Origin: Ligustrum vulgare | Lineage: Eukaryota; Streptophyta; Magnoliopsida; Lamiales; Oleaceae | Reading direction: 5' to 3' | Length of the DNA: 64,000 nucleotides | Assembly: GCA_963555705.1 (NCBI GenBank) | Contig: OY743174.1 | Location: 28,337,608-28,401,607, forward strand | In this document: in pieces, positions 32,856-45,370 of the stretch | How positions within the stretch are numbered: the first letter of the stretch is position 1 | Layout: each line of letters begins with the position of its first letter | Translations under genes and position numbers: made by a program | Notes under the pieces: model-generated | Told to the model about the DNA's origin: nothing | Database searches by the model: none | Seen by the model: the letters and a program-made list of their open reading frames with translations, nothing else

Positions 32856-34252
32856 CATCCCAACATAAACCAATTTAGCTCATAATGTAAAATGAAAAAA
32901 AATACAAATGTTGAAGAAATACATCACTAAACCAATGGTATTAAAGATAAAATGAGGAAGATGTTCTCCCATGTAAGCTCTTCAACTTTTCTTCACTAGT
33001 TCTTTTGATTTATCTCTAAGCTTTTCCATCAAAACACAAAGAGAAAATAATAAAAAGAAAAGAAACAAAAACAAAGAGAGAAAAACAAAGAGAAATCAAC
33101 TATGAGGGCTAGGGTTTGGAAGAGAAGAAGTGTCTTGTGAAGGAGAGAAGTTGGGGGTATTTATACTCCCCAAAAAATTAGATGTAAAAAGGTCCCAAAA
33201 ATCGCCAACAATCCGAGCCAAACACGCCCTTAACAAAAAATAAACAAAATCGAAAATAAATTTTGGTGTCGCGCGTCTTAACAGAATTTACATTGCCCAT
33301 TCTGGGCAGGGTCGCGTGGTTACATTAACCCCTACAGCTTTCTAATATTTACATTCAAGTCTCTCATCTTTTGATCTTTTCCAATTTAGTCCTCGAATTT
33401 TGACTTTATTACAAAAATACCCCCAGAAATATTTGCGCTTTAGGTTCCTCTTCTCCAAATATAAATACAACCTCTCGGCACAAATATTAGAACCTTTGCA
33501 TAGCCTCTAAACCTCATAATTCATTGTTCTATCATCTAATTCTTGGAGGCGAAAATCAACACAAATGCAGGGGAATCGAAGATTATCAAAGGGGATTGAA
33601 TTCTTGGTGCAACACTTCATTTCTTTTGTTAATTTGATAAACTCTACTTGCATAGTAATTCAAATTTCCGTGTTTTTATTTCTTTATTGATGAATAATTA
33701 ATCTTTTAGTTGGGATAAACGATGTAGCTTATTTGTATGCTTTTAATTAAATAATTCGCGTTTTGTATATTGTTGCATGTGTTGATTTATTTACTGTGTT
33801 TAATGCGTGAATAACTTGATCACTTATTCATTTAAATAATGAGTTATTTTCATAATTCGAGAGGTGAGCTAACAACTTAGATCGTGGTAATAAATCTGGC
33901 AATTTCATTGATATAATATGCTACTTGTGATGATTATTAGTTGTTATGATTCCAAGAAATTTGATATCGGACCCTACGCCAGATCCCATGGCAAAAGGCG
34001 ATATAATAATAATATTATTATTTTAGCAATTATTAGGGTGCTATGCTATTAACAACATCAATATTTTAATTTAGCCTATATTCGAGTAATTGATTATTAC
34101 ACACTATTATAATTATTTCAATTTCAATTTTCAATGCATCTTTTTAACTACACATTTTTCGAAATCACTTTTAATCAAAAATTTCACCTCGAAAATCAAA
34201 ATAATAAAAAAAGGCGGCTACACAGCCACTGAACGAAGGCTTATTTTAATGT
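32856..34252. mobile_element. Family-4 LTR-type sequences in two orientations, no gene
   Basis: The left part (32,856 to about 33,230) continues 14,262-14,738 and has a minus-strand TATA-like GTATAAATA near 33,160. The right part (about 33,240 to 34,080) is plus-oriented, with TATAAATAC near 33,460 and, from 33,700, sequence like positions 1-400 (GATGTAGCTT and a CGAGAGG phrase). This looks like two related LTR pieces head to head. Superfamily unknown. The 60-residue ORF at 34,090 has no recognisable content. Confidence 0.4.
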
Positions 34253-34745
34253 ATAAACTATTTTTTTTGTAATAGTTATTATTATTTTGATAATTATTTT
34301 ATTAAATTGAAGTCAAAAAATATGTAGTCAAATCGAAGATATCAATGAAAAGTTTAATACAAGTTAACAAGTGAGAGCAAATTGTAAACATATTGTCCGT
34401 AAAATCGTCTCAAATATCAATTGTAAAAGTTTTTTATATTTTTTATTTTTCCTCAATAACTCATTCATTTTAAATTATATCATTTAAGTCCTTTAATACT
34501 ATTTATAAACTATTTTTGTGTTAATTATTATAATTTTGATTATTATTGTATTATTTTGAAGTCTAGAAATATACAATATAAGTGTCAAATTGAAGATCTC
34601 AATGAGAAATTTAATACAAGATAATAAGTGAGAACAGACTACAAATACTTTGTTTGTAAAAATGTCTCAAAGATCAAATGTAAAAGTTTATTTTATATTT
34701 TTTTACTTTTCTTAAATATTTCATTCATTTTAATTATATTATTTA
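34253..34745. repeat. Diverged tandem duplication, about 250-bp unit, AT-rich
   Basis: Two copies start TATAAACTATTTTT at about 34,252 and 34,503. They share AATTGAAGTC, TTTAATACAAG and TTCATTCATTTTAA-like segments in order. Copies differ at many positions, so the duplication is old. No gene is visible. Confidence 0.6.
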
Positions 34746-36753
34746 TTTAACGCCCCCAATTCCGTAAACCCGAGATGTTAGACATCCTTTAAACTTGGCT
34801 TTCAAAATAGTAATTTTGAGGAAAATAACTAAAATAAAATTTGCATGATTTTATTGAAGAATCCAAACAGTAAAGAAAATTAAAAGTTTAACATAAATCT
34901 GATAAAATAAACAAGTTTTTTCCAATCTCGAAACGAAAACATAATTTAACTTATTCAGTAGCCACCACCGCACATTTCGTTGCCAACTCCAAAATCTGCA
35001 ATTTGCAAAGTTTAAAATAGGAGTGAGCATTTCATAGAAATACTGAGTAGGTTCAGCGCAAATTAAATAAACTATATCGTAAATAACACATATTATTATC
35101 CAATTTAAGTCATAAAATTCTCATGCAATAAGCAAATATTCTTATGCCCAAAGGCAAGTGGATCTCATAAGTCATAAATTCTCGTGCAATAAGCAAGTAT
35201 TCTCATACTCAAAGACAAGTGGGTCTCATGCCCGAAGGCAAGTGGATCTCATTCCCGAAGGCAAGTGGGTCATGCCCAAAGACATGTGGATCTCATAAAT
35301 TACGTAATCACATGCATAAATTTACAATACATGTTTACTTAATATTACACATTTAAAGTAAAAGAGTTTTTGAAGTAATGAACACACCTTAAAATGTTGT
35401 TGAGTTCATTCAGTAAAAAGAATTCTAGCCTTCTTGAAAAATCGCACCTAGTCTAGCCCTAAAGTAAATTCTAATTAGAAACTCGTAATTAAGGTAAAGG
35501 AAATTTAAATTGTGAGGGTTGAATTAAAAGAATTTAAAAGTGTAAGGCTTGGTCTAAAATGGTAAAGTGTAAAAATTTGGGACTTTGTGCAAACAATTGG
35601 AATTAGGGATTGAATTGATAAACCCTAAAAGTTTCTGGTCAAATTAATCCTGGGTCCAATTATACTTAATTGTAAGTTTGGGACTTAAATTAAAATCAGC
35701 TAGAAACAATGGAGTTGAAATAAAATATCTTAAATATGAAGGGACCGAATTAAAAGATTTGAAAACTATGGGACTTAAAGCATAAAATCAAAATCAAAAT
35801 ACCAAAATCAAAACTCTCAATCTCTCTTTTTGAAAATCGACCGAGAGAGAGTGAGAGGGGCGACGAAGGGCATCGCCCTTCTCATTCTACGCTGTCAGCG
35901 CCATTCATGCTGGCAGAGGAGCCGCTATCACATGACAGTGGTGAGGCGTGCTTAAGTATGTGAAAAAGAAGGCGAAATTGGTCGAGTTTTTGTGTGAAGT
36001 CGAAGGTGGGTTCGACTTCAGAACTGGAGTTTTCTGGCGAAAAATTTGGTCGAACGGATTAGGGTTCTAGGTAAGTATTTGGGTTATCTTATTTCTTGGA
36101 TTTTTGGTTGTTTTGGGTTTTAGAAATTGGTTGGAGGAGTTGAGAGAGGCAGTGGCGGTTGACGATCGAGGATGGGTGTTCGTGTGGTGGTTGTGGGATT
36201 TTGTGGTGGTTCATGGATGGTGAGATTTGATGTTATAGATTATAGAAATGGTGGTTTGAGGTTTGATTTTGAAATGATAGTGGTGGTTTACATTAGTTAT
36301 GACAAATTGTGGATGGTTCATAGTCGGAGATGGTCGTTTCGAAATTGTAGTTCTGCCTTGTTCTCATCCCCCTGCAAATCCATTTATTAGATTAAAGTAG
36401 AGACATTTGAATCTTCCGAATTCCATTCATTGGATTGGAGTGTGTCTCGAAAGTGCATGAAATTCAAAAGAGGGGTAGCCATGGTAATGATCGTGTGTTG
36501 GTATGTGTTTCGATTTGCGGGGTTCGAATGCTTGGGCCAATGGTGAATGCAGTTTGTATGTTATTCGTGAATTCTTCTCGTCTCCTTTGAATCCATGATT
36601 CAGATTTAAAGGACGATCTTAAACTTCTCCAATCCATTTATTGGACTGAAGAACAATGAAGAAGTACGAAGGTTGTCAAGGTTCTGGGTTCTGAGATTCG
36701 GGTATTTGAGGGATTTTGTTGGGTGTCTTCTTGATTCCTTTTACACTTAATTC
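34746..36753 (-). mobile_element. Family-1 solo LTR, left part (rest at 40,694-41,364)
   Basis: The plus strand starts TTTAACGCCCCC and the other part ends TTTTCGGTCGCTACA at 41,364, so on the minus strand it runs TGTAGCGACCG...GGGCGTTAAA. ATTTA flanks it at 34,741-34,745 and 41,365-41,369. With the hAT element removed it is about 2.68 kb, with no internal region. It includes repeats with AGGCAAGTGG cores (about 35,140-35,290), 'GGGACTTAAA' runs, a GC-rich block (35,840-36,060) and TCTAGGTAAGT at 36,066-36,076. The 72-residue ORF at 36,172 has no recognisable domain. Confidence 0.85.
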
Positions 36754-39700
36754 TCGGGTGGACGTGAGTTGGGTTGGGTTGATGTAAAATAAAGCCAACC
36801 CAACTTAATGCTAGATTTCAACCCAACCCAATAAGATATCGGGCGGGTTGGGCTTTAACCCAAATTGGCAAAATGTATTAAATAGCCTATCAAACCAATT
36901 TTTGTTGCCTCAATTAATTATTTAAGTATACAACCTATAAAATCACTTAAAATTTAAATTATTGACCCAAATAAACAACATATCTAACAAGTAACAACTT
37001 AAAACAATGTACCAAAAATGTTAAATACTTATAAAATCCCAAAAAATCGGGAAACTCAAAGAAAAATTACAAATATTACAAATTTTAATCATTCTAGCTA
37101 CATCTATAGACTATACTTGTATAATCATTCAAATAATATCATACCGTCAATCAAATAAGATCGATCAATTCATCCAAATAAAATTGAAACACCTCAAATA
37201 TAATTTAATATTACAATCATCCAAATATAATTAAAATAATAATCCAACCATTAATAAATATTTAATCCAACAACAAACAATCAAACATCATACAACAACT
37301 GTGAAAATTTTTTCTAATCAAAGAACTAGACTTCAAATCCATCAAAAATAGCGTACCTGTCATTTTGGCAATATGAGATTAGGATGAAAAAATAAATTGC
37401 AAATTTTGATATACCGAAAATCAATACTCACATAGTCACGACTCATATTAGCACATCAATTAGCATTGCGCACTTGATCATCTTGATTCATTGATTCTAG
37501 AACTTCTAAAAAAAAAAAAAAGTAATTAATATCACGTCAAACTATATTCAAATAAGTAAAAATTACATATTTTACCTTCATCAAATTGGTTGTAAAGCTC
37601 TACATCTTCCATGCAAAAACCATCCAAGTTCAGAAATGCTTTCAACCAATTTTGAGCACACACCAACACCTCAACCGTTTTAGGAGTTAAGGAACTACGA
37701 AAAGGGTCCAGTATCCTTCTTCTAGTACTAAATGCACTTTCTGAAGCAATCATTGAAACTTGAATGGCTAGCACACCTCTAGCTAATTTAGACAAGACAC
37801 CATACTTACCTTGAATGGCTAGCACATCTCTAGCTAATTTAGACAAGACACCATACTTACATTTATTAACTTTTCACCAGGTAAGATCGTCAAAATCCTT
37901 GTTCTCTATACTTTAACGAGCATCCAACAAGTATCTCTCCACATCATTTTTTATCTCGGTCAAATTTTTCGCTGCTTGCTTCTCTAAAAACCTAAAAAGG
38001 CGAGCATATTTCGTAGAAGATGTAGAAGTTCTCATACAACAAGAACCCTCAGATGATACTTGATTGCTTTCACTAACTCCTTCACATCCCAAATACCAAT
38101 CATAAATGCACACCAAATTGGCTTTCAAAGCCTTAGTCATATCACAAACAACTTGCTCATCCTTATACAAATCGTTAAAACAATATTCAACGTAATCAAG
38201 TTTGTATCGTGGATCAAGGACGGTAGCAATAAGCAAAAGTTGGTTAACATTCTCCATTTTCCCCCAATACTTATCGAACTTCCTCTTCATATTAGATGCC
38301 ATATCATTCAAAAACGGATCATTGCTTAAACTCCATTCATCTATTAGTAAGAGAATATTACATATTTCATGAAGGTAAGTACAAGCACCAACACGCAATG
38401 ATGTACTAAAAGTTAAAGTCACATTAAAGAAATTTTTAAGGAACTTGAAAACATACAAGTATTTTCCCAATCCACAAATTTGGGAGGCTCACCCCTTTTC
38501 CTAACACCATCGTCTTCTAGAAAATAATGCGAGTATTGTTCATCATCTTCTTCTAATCCATCAAAAGCATTTTTAAATTTCAAAGCAGTTTCCAACATCA
38601 AATAGGTAGAATTCCACCTGGTTGGAACATCTAAAAACACAACAGATTTGCACTCAATCTTTTCTTGCCTTGCACAATCCTTTAGTTTGTCGTACCTAGC
38701 AGGGGAAGACTTAACATTTTTGATTGCATTGCGAATATTAACAATGGAGTCATGCACATCTTTCAATCTCTCACAAACAATCAAGTTGATAATATGTGCA
38801 CAACATCTCAAATGCAAGTATTTACCATCTACAACACACCCACTATTACCCCAACCACTAATCTTTCTCCTAAGATAAGCAATAGTCGTATCATTTGATG
38901 AAGCATTATCAATCGTGACTGTAAAAACTCTCTCTATACCCCACTCATGCAAGCAAGTTTCAATCATTTTACCTAGAGTTTCTCCTCTGTGATTGGGAAT
39001 AAAACGAAAACTCAAAATGTGCTTATGACGTGTCCAATCAACATCAATATAGTGCGATGTTAGAGACATATTAGTTCACATTCTAAATAGAAGTCCAAGT
39101 ATCAATGGTAAGGGAAACCCTTTGACGTTGCAAAGAAAATAAATTTCTCAATTTCAACTTCTCATCTAAATATAACTGATAAATGTCTCCAACAAGAGTC
39201 ATACAAGACGGGGGGTTGAAACTGAGAACATGCGACACCACAAAAATGTCTAAAACCACGTGCTTCGACAAATCTAAAAGGAAGTTCATCTACTATTACC
39301 ATTTTTGCACATGCAACTCGACACTCTTCCTTACTATGACCAGCAGCTATAAGGATACTACCACCATCCTCGTTTATCTTTTCCAAAGATAGAGTTTTCT
39401 ATTTTTTGTGTAGTAATCTACTGGGATACTTCTTACAATTAAGGTTCAAATGGTTACTCAAAGTGCTTTCACCACATTTTTTGGTGCCACATGCATAATA
39501 GACTCGACAATAATTACATTTACGTCTAACATCTGGATCATCCCTTGGGCCCAATAAAGTGAAGTGATCCCAAACAAATGAAGATAACCGGTTAGATTTT
39601 CTCTTTCGCGATGATGAGGGTGGAAGTGGTGGACTCCCTTCACTTGAAGGTAAGCTCGAGTCATTTGAATTTGATGGAGGGATTATGGTTTCATTCTCAC

Positions 39701-40685
39701 TATGTGCTTTGAAATTTACAAAACATATTCCACATAAATACAAAATTACCAATCAATAAATCATTCAAATTATTATTCTATTCATGTACTGTAAGAAAAT
39801 GCAAGTAAATATATAAAGCACCTGTCTCCATTTTCTTTTAGGTTACTTGGAAGTTTTGGAAGATTTCAAGAACTTAAACTTGAAATGAATATATGAAAAA
39901 AAAAAAAAAAAAAGCAATCTGGTTCTGAATTTTTCTGCAGTGAAATTCGTCAATCGTAGTGGGCTGAAACTAATTCTAATTTTATAAACTAACAAGAAAC
40001 ATTAACAAACTAATTAACCACTAAACAGAATACTTAACTCACTTAAATTATTGAGTAGAAAGATATCAGGAACAGCCGAACAGGGAGTCAGGGACGAGGT
40101 CAGTGGCAGTCAATGGCCCAAAACTAAAAGAAAATGAAAAAACTTCAAATAAAAAGCGTAAAACCAAGCATATACCTCAATAATATTGATAAAATCTAAA
40201 ATAAAATGAAAGAACTAAATCAAACTCAAAAATTAAAATACTGAACAAGAACAAATTTTTGGTGTATACCTGCAGAACAAGGCGGAAACGGAGGCAGGGA
40301 CAGCAGAATAAGCATGGAGCAGCACGCGGCTTTGAAGTCCAATGGAGGAGTGAAGGTCAAGACTCAGGTGGAGCAGCGGCGGGAGGAAGAGTGAGAGTGA
40401 CTGAGCGAGCGAGGGAGCGAGAGTGTGCGTGCGATGTGAGAGGAAATTAGGGTTTTAACTTTGAATTGAAAAATGAATCTGATTTTTTTTTATAAACTGA
40501 ATTTCACGCTCTTTTTAACAAAATAACGGGTTGGGTCGGGTTAACCGGGTTTCAAGTGATAACCCGCAACCCGATCCGATTTCTGTAGCTGAAACCCGAA
40601 CCCAATTATATTTTCGTGAAAAATCGGCACAACCCAATCGGTTCGGACGGTTTGAGCGGTTTGGGTTGGATTTTTCCCACTCCTA
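36754..40685 (-). mobile_element. hAT transposon, 3,932 bp, 8-bp TSD CTTAATTC
   Basis: CTTAATTC flanks it at 36,746-36,753 and 40,686-40,693. Its ends are short imperfect inverted repeats (TCGGGTGGACGTGAG on the left; TAGGAGTGGGAAAAA on the minus strand at the right), with subterminal repeats rich in GGGTTGGG and AACCC. A broken transposase gene lies on the minus strand. It interrupts the solo LTR at 34,746-41,364, which dates it as later than that LTR. Confidence 0.85.
37532..39752 (-). pseudogene. hAT transposase, frameshifted
   Basis: Domains run in the expected order on the minus strand. A BED-type zinc finger (VWDHFTLL, KCNYC, then STLSNHLNLNC) lies at about 39,640-39,420; the RNase H-like core with TIDNASSND near 38,920, containing a catalytic-type Asp; the hAT-like central domain near 38,400-38,150 (LLIDEW, MKRKFDKYW, VLDPRYKLDY); and the C-terminal dimerisation domain (SMIASESAFSTRRRILD) near 37,760-37,690. 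Frameshifts separate these ORFs (about 39,070-39,390, near 38,460, and 37,850-37,915). A roughly 55-bp tandem duplication at about 37,758-37,860 repeats KLARxVLAIQ just before the dimerisation motif. A working product is unlikely, but the intact ends could be moved by a related transposase. Confidence 0.8.
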
Positions 40686-40693
40686 CTTAATTC

Positions 40694-41364
40694 ATTGTTT
40701 GAATTATTAAGTGAATGAAATTTTCATACTTAAACCGAAATTAAATCAGTTGGGAAGATGGAATACATACCCAAAGAGTTGAGAGTCTGTGTGTGCATGA
40801 TGGAGGGGGAGGTGATAGATATACATCGGGTGGGGATTGGGTTTTTGGTAAGTAGGGTAAATCAATGATTTAGGGGAATTGCGGTAGAGAATTATGGAAT
40901 CTCTGTGATTGAATGGAGTTGTTAACTCTATGTCGTGAGTTGAGAGGGAAGGATTTGGAATAGAAACGTGGGGAGAGATTAGCAAGTGAATGGTTGATTT
41001 CCAAATTGAGATTAAGGAAAGCTTAAATTAGCACAAGTTGACATAATATGAAAAGAGATAAGTCGATAATTTGGACTATGGAATAATTTTGGGATTCGAC
41101 AATGAATAATATTTGAGATAAAATAGGAATTGGATTTAAAATTTATTTGATGTTTGGACTTAAAAAAAAATAAGTAATGAAATTGGGACATTTTCAATAA
41201 GAATTGGACTAAGATTTTTAAATAGATTTAAAATTTACCTAGTTTAAATAAATTAATATGGTCAGACGAGTGCGCTAGTTTTGAAAATAGTGACTGTTAA
41301 AAATTGGAGGATCGTAGTGACAAGATCGTTAAAACATTTTTTTTTAAACTTTTCGGTCGCTACA
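40694..41364 (-). mobile_element. Family-1 solo LTR, right part
   Basis: It continues the LTR beyond the hAT element and ends GGTCGCTACA with TSD ATTTA following. It contains no gene; ORFs at 40,746 and 41,012 have no recognisable features. Confidence 0.85.
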
Positions 41365-41369
41365 ATTTA

Positions 41370-41891
41370 AGTTATATAATACTCAATATTTTGAAAACCT
41401 AAAATCGGTTCAACCCGAAAAGGCAAAATGTCAAGGGTTAGACCGAGTCGAACCGATTTTAATTAAAAAATTAATAATTATTTCAAAGATCACAAACTTT
41501 TCCCAAAAAAAAAAAAAAAAGTTATTACAAATAAAACAACATTTACCATTTGGAGATAAAATTAAATACACAAAAAATATAATACAATATTTTTTAATTT
41601 TAAAATTACCAATTCAAAGCAAATATAGATTTATGGTTGTTAATTTTATTTATTATATTATATTTATTTCAAACTATTTTATTATATATTAAAAAAAGAT
41701 AAAAATAACTTATTTAGAAGATAAAAGTTCAACAAATAAATAAATAATATATAAATAATAAATAAAAGATCATGATTTTCTAATAACTGTTAAAGATCAT
41801 GATTTTCTAATTTTGATTAGTTTTTTACTTGTTGAATTTTCAGTTTTGATTAGTTTTGTCTTTTTAAAAGTTTTGAATTCGATAATAATAT
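41370..41891. other. AT-rich intergenic sequence with a 60-bp inverted repeat
   Basis: No gene. At 41,401-41,460 AAAATCGGTTC and GAACCGATTTT face each other across 38 bp, with GGTTCAACCCGAA-type sequence between, like the subterminal repeats of the nearby hAT element; it may be a MITE relic. The rest is low-complexity AT. Confidence 0.5.
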
Positions 41892-41896
41892 GTTTT

Positions 41897-42106
41897 TGTT
41901 ATAAATAATATATTTTATGTGAATTACAAATTACCATTATACTCTTGTAAACTTTATGTTATTACGATTGTACCATTGTCCACTCCTATATATAGGAGCC
42001 TTATTTCATTGAATTCATACACTTGAATGAGAATGATTTCTCTCAATTCTCTCAATTCTCTCTACCTCTCTATTCTTATTATATAAATTTTTGTAGTTTT
42101 ACAACA
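41897..42106 (+). repeat. Copia-like 5' LTR (210 bp)
   Basis: Starts TGTTATAAAT, ends TTTTACAACA. It holds the promoter-like CTATATATAGGAGCC (about 41,986-42,000), also seen as CTTATAAATAGGACCC in the 3' LTR, and a CTCTCAATTCTCTC leader. Confidence 0.8.
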
Positions 42107-42437
42107 CGTTATTAGCACGACTCTAGACAAATTGAGTTACAAAATTAACTTCCAAAACCTATAGATCTGAAAATTTTAGATCTAAAAAAAAAATCACATC
42201 GAGCTCTAATTTTGCTCAACCAAACCCTTTTCCACAATCCCAATGCCCACTAAAGAAAATGACCAATCCCCTACAGATTCTTTATTCCAACGAATGAACT
42301 TTCACACTCATTTAAACCTAAGATTGAGAATTTCAACTTTCCTTCATCTTTAAACCATTGCCAAAGTCAATACAGAGAACTTAGAAGACTATTGGACTTT
42401 TTGGAAGGGGGCGGGTTTGTCATTTTCTTCTGTATAG

Positions 42438-42690
42438 TTATATGCAGAAGCCATAATTACATGAGGGTCGATGACACTGTTGAGATTTTCTCTTTGCGTT
42501 GAAAGGAATCCAAGTACAAGTTGGCCAGCTGTGGAGTCTCTTTCAAATGATAGGTGGCCATTCCAAGCTCAAGACGTAAACAAGACAGGCATCCTAGGCT
42601 TCACTAAAGATGAGCTGGTGTCCACTAATTCTATGGATGACAGCAGGACAAGCATCTTTGATGTAAAGATAAGAATTACCTTTTGTCCAG
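42438..42690 (+). pseudogene. Possible captured host exon with splice-site-like edges
   Basis: The 253-bp stretch is bounded by an acceptor-like TTTTCTTCTGTATAG and a donor-like CCAG then GTAATAAG. It is more GC-rich than its surroundings and has coding character: residues such as WPAVESLSNDRWPFQAQD and STNSMDDSRTSIFDVK are read from the frame opening at 42,471. A second frame upstream (MRVDDTVEIFSLR) would join it after a one-base shift near 42,500. I do not recognise the protein. It does not look like gag or pol, so a captured exon fragment of a host gene is the best reading. Confidence 0.45.
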
Positions 42691-43004
42691 GTAATAAGCT
42701 AAGATTATATTAATCCTATTTTAACTCGTTTGATTATGTATGATTATAATCATGTGATTATTGTTAATAATAGATATTCTCAATTAATTGGCACTAATAT
42801 GTGATTAATTAGAGAGTTTAAACAAGGTACAAGTAATATAATTATTGTCAAACCGTGATGTATTGAGTTATTATCTACTGGATTTATATCTTAACCAAAT
42901 ATGACTCATTATCGTAAACGGATTGGACTATTATGAATACCTTGATTGGATTTGAAGATATGACTCGCTCACTTGTGAAAGGTAATTATTTCATTATGTT
43001 GATA

Positions 43005-43196
43005 CCACCTACATGGTTGGTTTTATCAGTTTTAAATATACATATTATGTTACCACCTATATGGTTGGTTTTATCAATTTTAAATATACATATTATGTTA
43101 CCACCTATATGGTTGGTTTTATCAATTTTAAATATACATATTACGTTATCACCTATATGGTTGGTTCTACTGATTTTAAATATTTCTGCTCTTATA
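43005..43196 (+). repeat. Four tandem copies of a 48-bp unit
   Basis: Units start at 43,005, 43,053, 43,101 and 43,149 with the core CACCTATATGGTTGGTTTTA. Copies 2 and 3 are almost identical. The period is a multiple of three and stays open in two frames, but no function is evident. Confidence 0.9.
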
Positions 43197-43724
43197 AATT
43201 TGATATTATTGTTATTTGATATTTCAACAAATAGTACTAGAAGTTAGCATTACCAAAAGTTAGATAATATTTTAAAATGGTACCAGAAATTACCATTATC
43301 AAAAAGCTGTTGGATGTTAATAAAATTATTTTATCAAACGGTACAAGAAGTTACCATTATCTGTATTGAAAAGAAGAATGAAAATGAATTATCCAACAAG
43401 AAATTTTTGATATATGATAAGATAATATCACATGATATTACGGATATGACTAATGTGAAAATAATCTCACTAGTATTATGAGATAAATATTATATGATTG
43501 AAAAAAAAAGATTTGATAAATATATGGAAAAGTTCTTGCACAAAGCACTTATGTACTCCAAAAGAAGTATATATTTACTCTCTAAGAAGTACAATTCATC
43601 ATATAAACACGCTGAAGGGATATTATTATTGCTCTTGAAGAAGCACAAAAGAGTCACACTGAAACATGTCAAAAAGTGATACATGTAAAACACAAAAGGG
43701 GGAAACATTTGTAAAATCCTCAAA

Positions 43725-43889
43725 AAGTGGAGGTGTTTTTCAAGAGTAAGAATACTCCGTACTCTACCAACACTAATATTTTTTAGGTATAGGAGGTTAA
43801 GTTTAAAACGTTTATAAAATCCTAAAATTAGATGTGTGTCTCAAGAGTAAGAATATTTCGTACTCTATTACCCCCAATATTTTTGAGGA
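43725..43889 (-). repeat. Hairpin repeats behind decayed LOG copy
   Basis: Two units containing AAGAGTAAGAATA(C/T)TCCGTACTCTA-type sequence occur at about 43,740 and 43,840. They are the reverse complement of the repeats after the intact LOG genes (22,334-22,475). They mark the left edge of cassette copy 3. Confidence 0.65.
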
Positions 43890-44542
43890 TTACAAGGTTA
43901 AGTTTACATTAACCGAACTCCATTTTCGCTTGATTCCCCTTTTTTGCGACCAATCTATCTTAACTCCTGCTGGATCTTGTATTGAAATATATGATTGCAA
44001 CTTATCCAATAGTTCCTCGATAGTAGGAGAAGAAATAAGGATCCTCCTAGAAAATTGAGAAATGAATCCCTGTTCCCCAGCATAATCAAGAAATGTTAAC
44101 AAACCATCAACAAAATTGTTTACATTTAAAAGTCCAATAGGTTTGGTATGGAGATCCAACTGAGCCCATGAGGTAATATTAAAGATTTCTTCTAAAGTAC
44201 CAAAACCTCCGGGCAAGGCTATGAAGGCATCAGAACCATATACCATGTAAGTTATGCGTTCATGGATAGATAAGGTCTATACTTCATGCCCAAGTGTTTT
44301 GCCTGCAATATCTACAAAAGGAACATGTATAACGCCTATCACTTTCACTTGCTCTGTTTGAGCATATTGAGAAACACAATCCATCAATCCACTGCTACTC
44401 CTCTATACACTAGATTGATACATTTTTCTCCCAACTTCTTTCCTAGATCCACTGCTGCTTCTAGATACCCAAAACATTTCCCTGCTTTTGATCCACAAAA
44501 TACATAGATAGTTTTGATATGTCGAATTTTTGGTTCTTCCAT
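43890..44542 (-). pseudogene. LOG-type cytokinin enzyme, decayed copy 3
   Basis: The minus strand starts MEEPKIRHIKTIYVFCGSKA at 44,542 and ends with the same NVNLTL as the intact copies. The total is one base shorter than 654, and a frameshift falls just after LVYRG, where the intact copies have YGGGSSG, followed by stops. From 44,246 to 43,890 the C-terminal 118 residues are open, including PGGFGTLEE. Because it differs at many positions from the two identical intact copies, it represents an older cassette insertion. Confidence 0.85.
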
Positions 44543-44859
44543 CTTTGAGAGTATAAGGAAAAAAACTTACGAGAAAATGTTATTTTGGGATGAATGAAAC
44601 TGTGAAAATATTTAATTTTTTAAAACCGAAAAACTTCACTATTTTACTGTTCAACTTTTGAAAAGGTAACTATCTATTTTTGACTAAATGACTCTACTTT
44701 TTATCAGTGCTCCATAAATGAAGATCATCTTTCGACGGTCTCTCGGTGACAGTCATTTAATACGCGAAAAATGAAAATAAAATACTCTGTTAAAATATAT
44801 ATATGTATACATATATACACTACACTGATTTACCTTGTATCAATACTGAATAGTCGAAA
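44543..44859. other. Spacer of cassette copy 3
   Basis: This corresponds to the spacer between the zinc-finger gene and LOG in the intact cassettes, but without the 41-bp tandem repeats. It includes a short alternating ATATAT run near 44,795-44,820. No gene. Confidence 0.5.
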
Positions 44860-45180
44860 CATCCATATTTGTTACAGACTAGCAAACAGGATCTTTTGCT
44901 ATTATATTCCTGAGACTATAACGGTCTTTATCATTATTGAATTGAGCCCATAAAGATAGTAACTCACGCTGCACATACCCACAAGGGTGTGTCTCAAGAG
45001 TCAATCGGATACCATCCAAAGACTCCTTATTCAGTCCACCCTTAATGAAATCTATTTTATCATCTCAATTTATAGACGAATATCCTATTGATTTATAATG
45101 GGTATCTCATGTCCATCGAGCACATTTGTAACAACTTTTCAATATTTTTGTTCTTCGTTTCTTTGCAAAAGTACTTTTAC
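44860..45180 (-). pseudogene. Cysteine-rich protein remnant, C-terminal half (copy 3)
   Basis: The minus strand matches the C-terminal half of the 183-residue protein, from the STFAKKR segment (next to 45,180) through the cysteine finger, the SLDGIR-like segment and HPCGYVQRELLSLW. A stop replaces the Gln after DPVC. The N-terminal half is at 54,972-55,176: the gene is split between Lys70 and Ser71 by a 9.8-kb insertion with TSD TTTAC. Confidence 0.75.
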
Positions 45181-45370
45181 TGTATCGTACCCGGTCCTCA
45201 AGGGCTGCCGGCCATCTACTCATGGTCTTTCCACTCCCCCCTTGTCGTCCTGCTCCTCAAGGGCTGGCAGCCTCGTTTCCAGGAAGTGGATTTTTGCCTC
45301 CTCAGGGATTCGAACCTTGTACCTAGGGGTTAAGTACAAACTTCATGGAATCCCTGGTACCATTAGACCA
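45181..45370 (+). repeat. Inverted-repeat arm A with tRNA-Gly-like core
   Basis: This arm starts TGTATCGTACCCGG directly after TTTAC (45,176-45,180). In reverse complement it holds TCTAATGGTACCAGGG (A-box-like) and GGTTCGAATCCC (B-box-like) about 45 bp apart, then the family's conserved segment ending near its outer end. It is the inverse of arm C (54,784-54,966), which ends GGGTCGTTACA before TTTAC. The inner end stops at ACCATTAGACCA. Confidence 0.65.
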
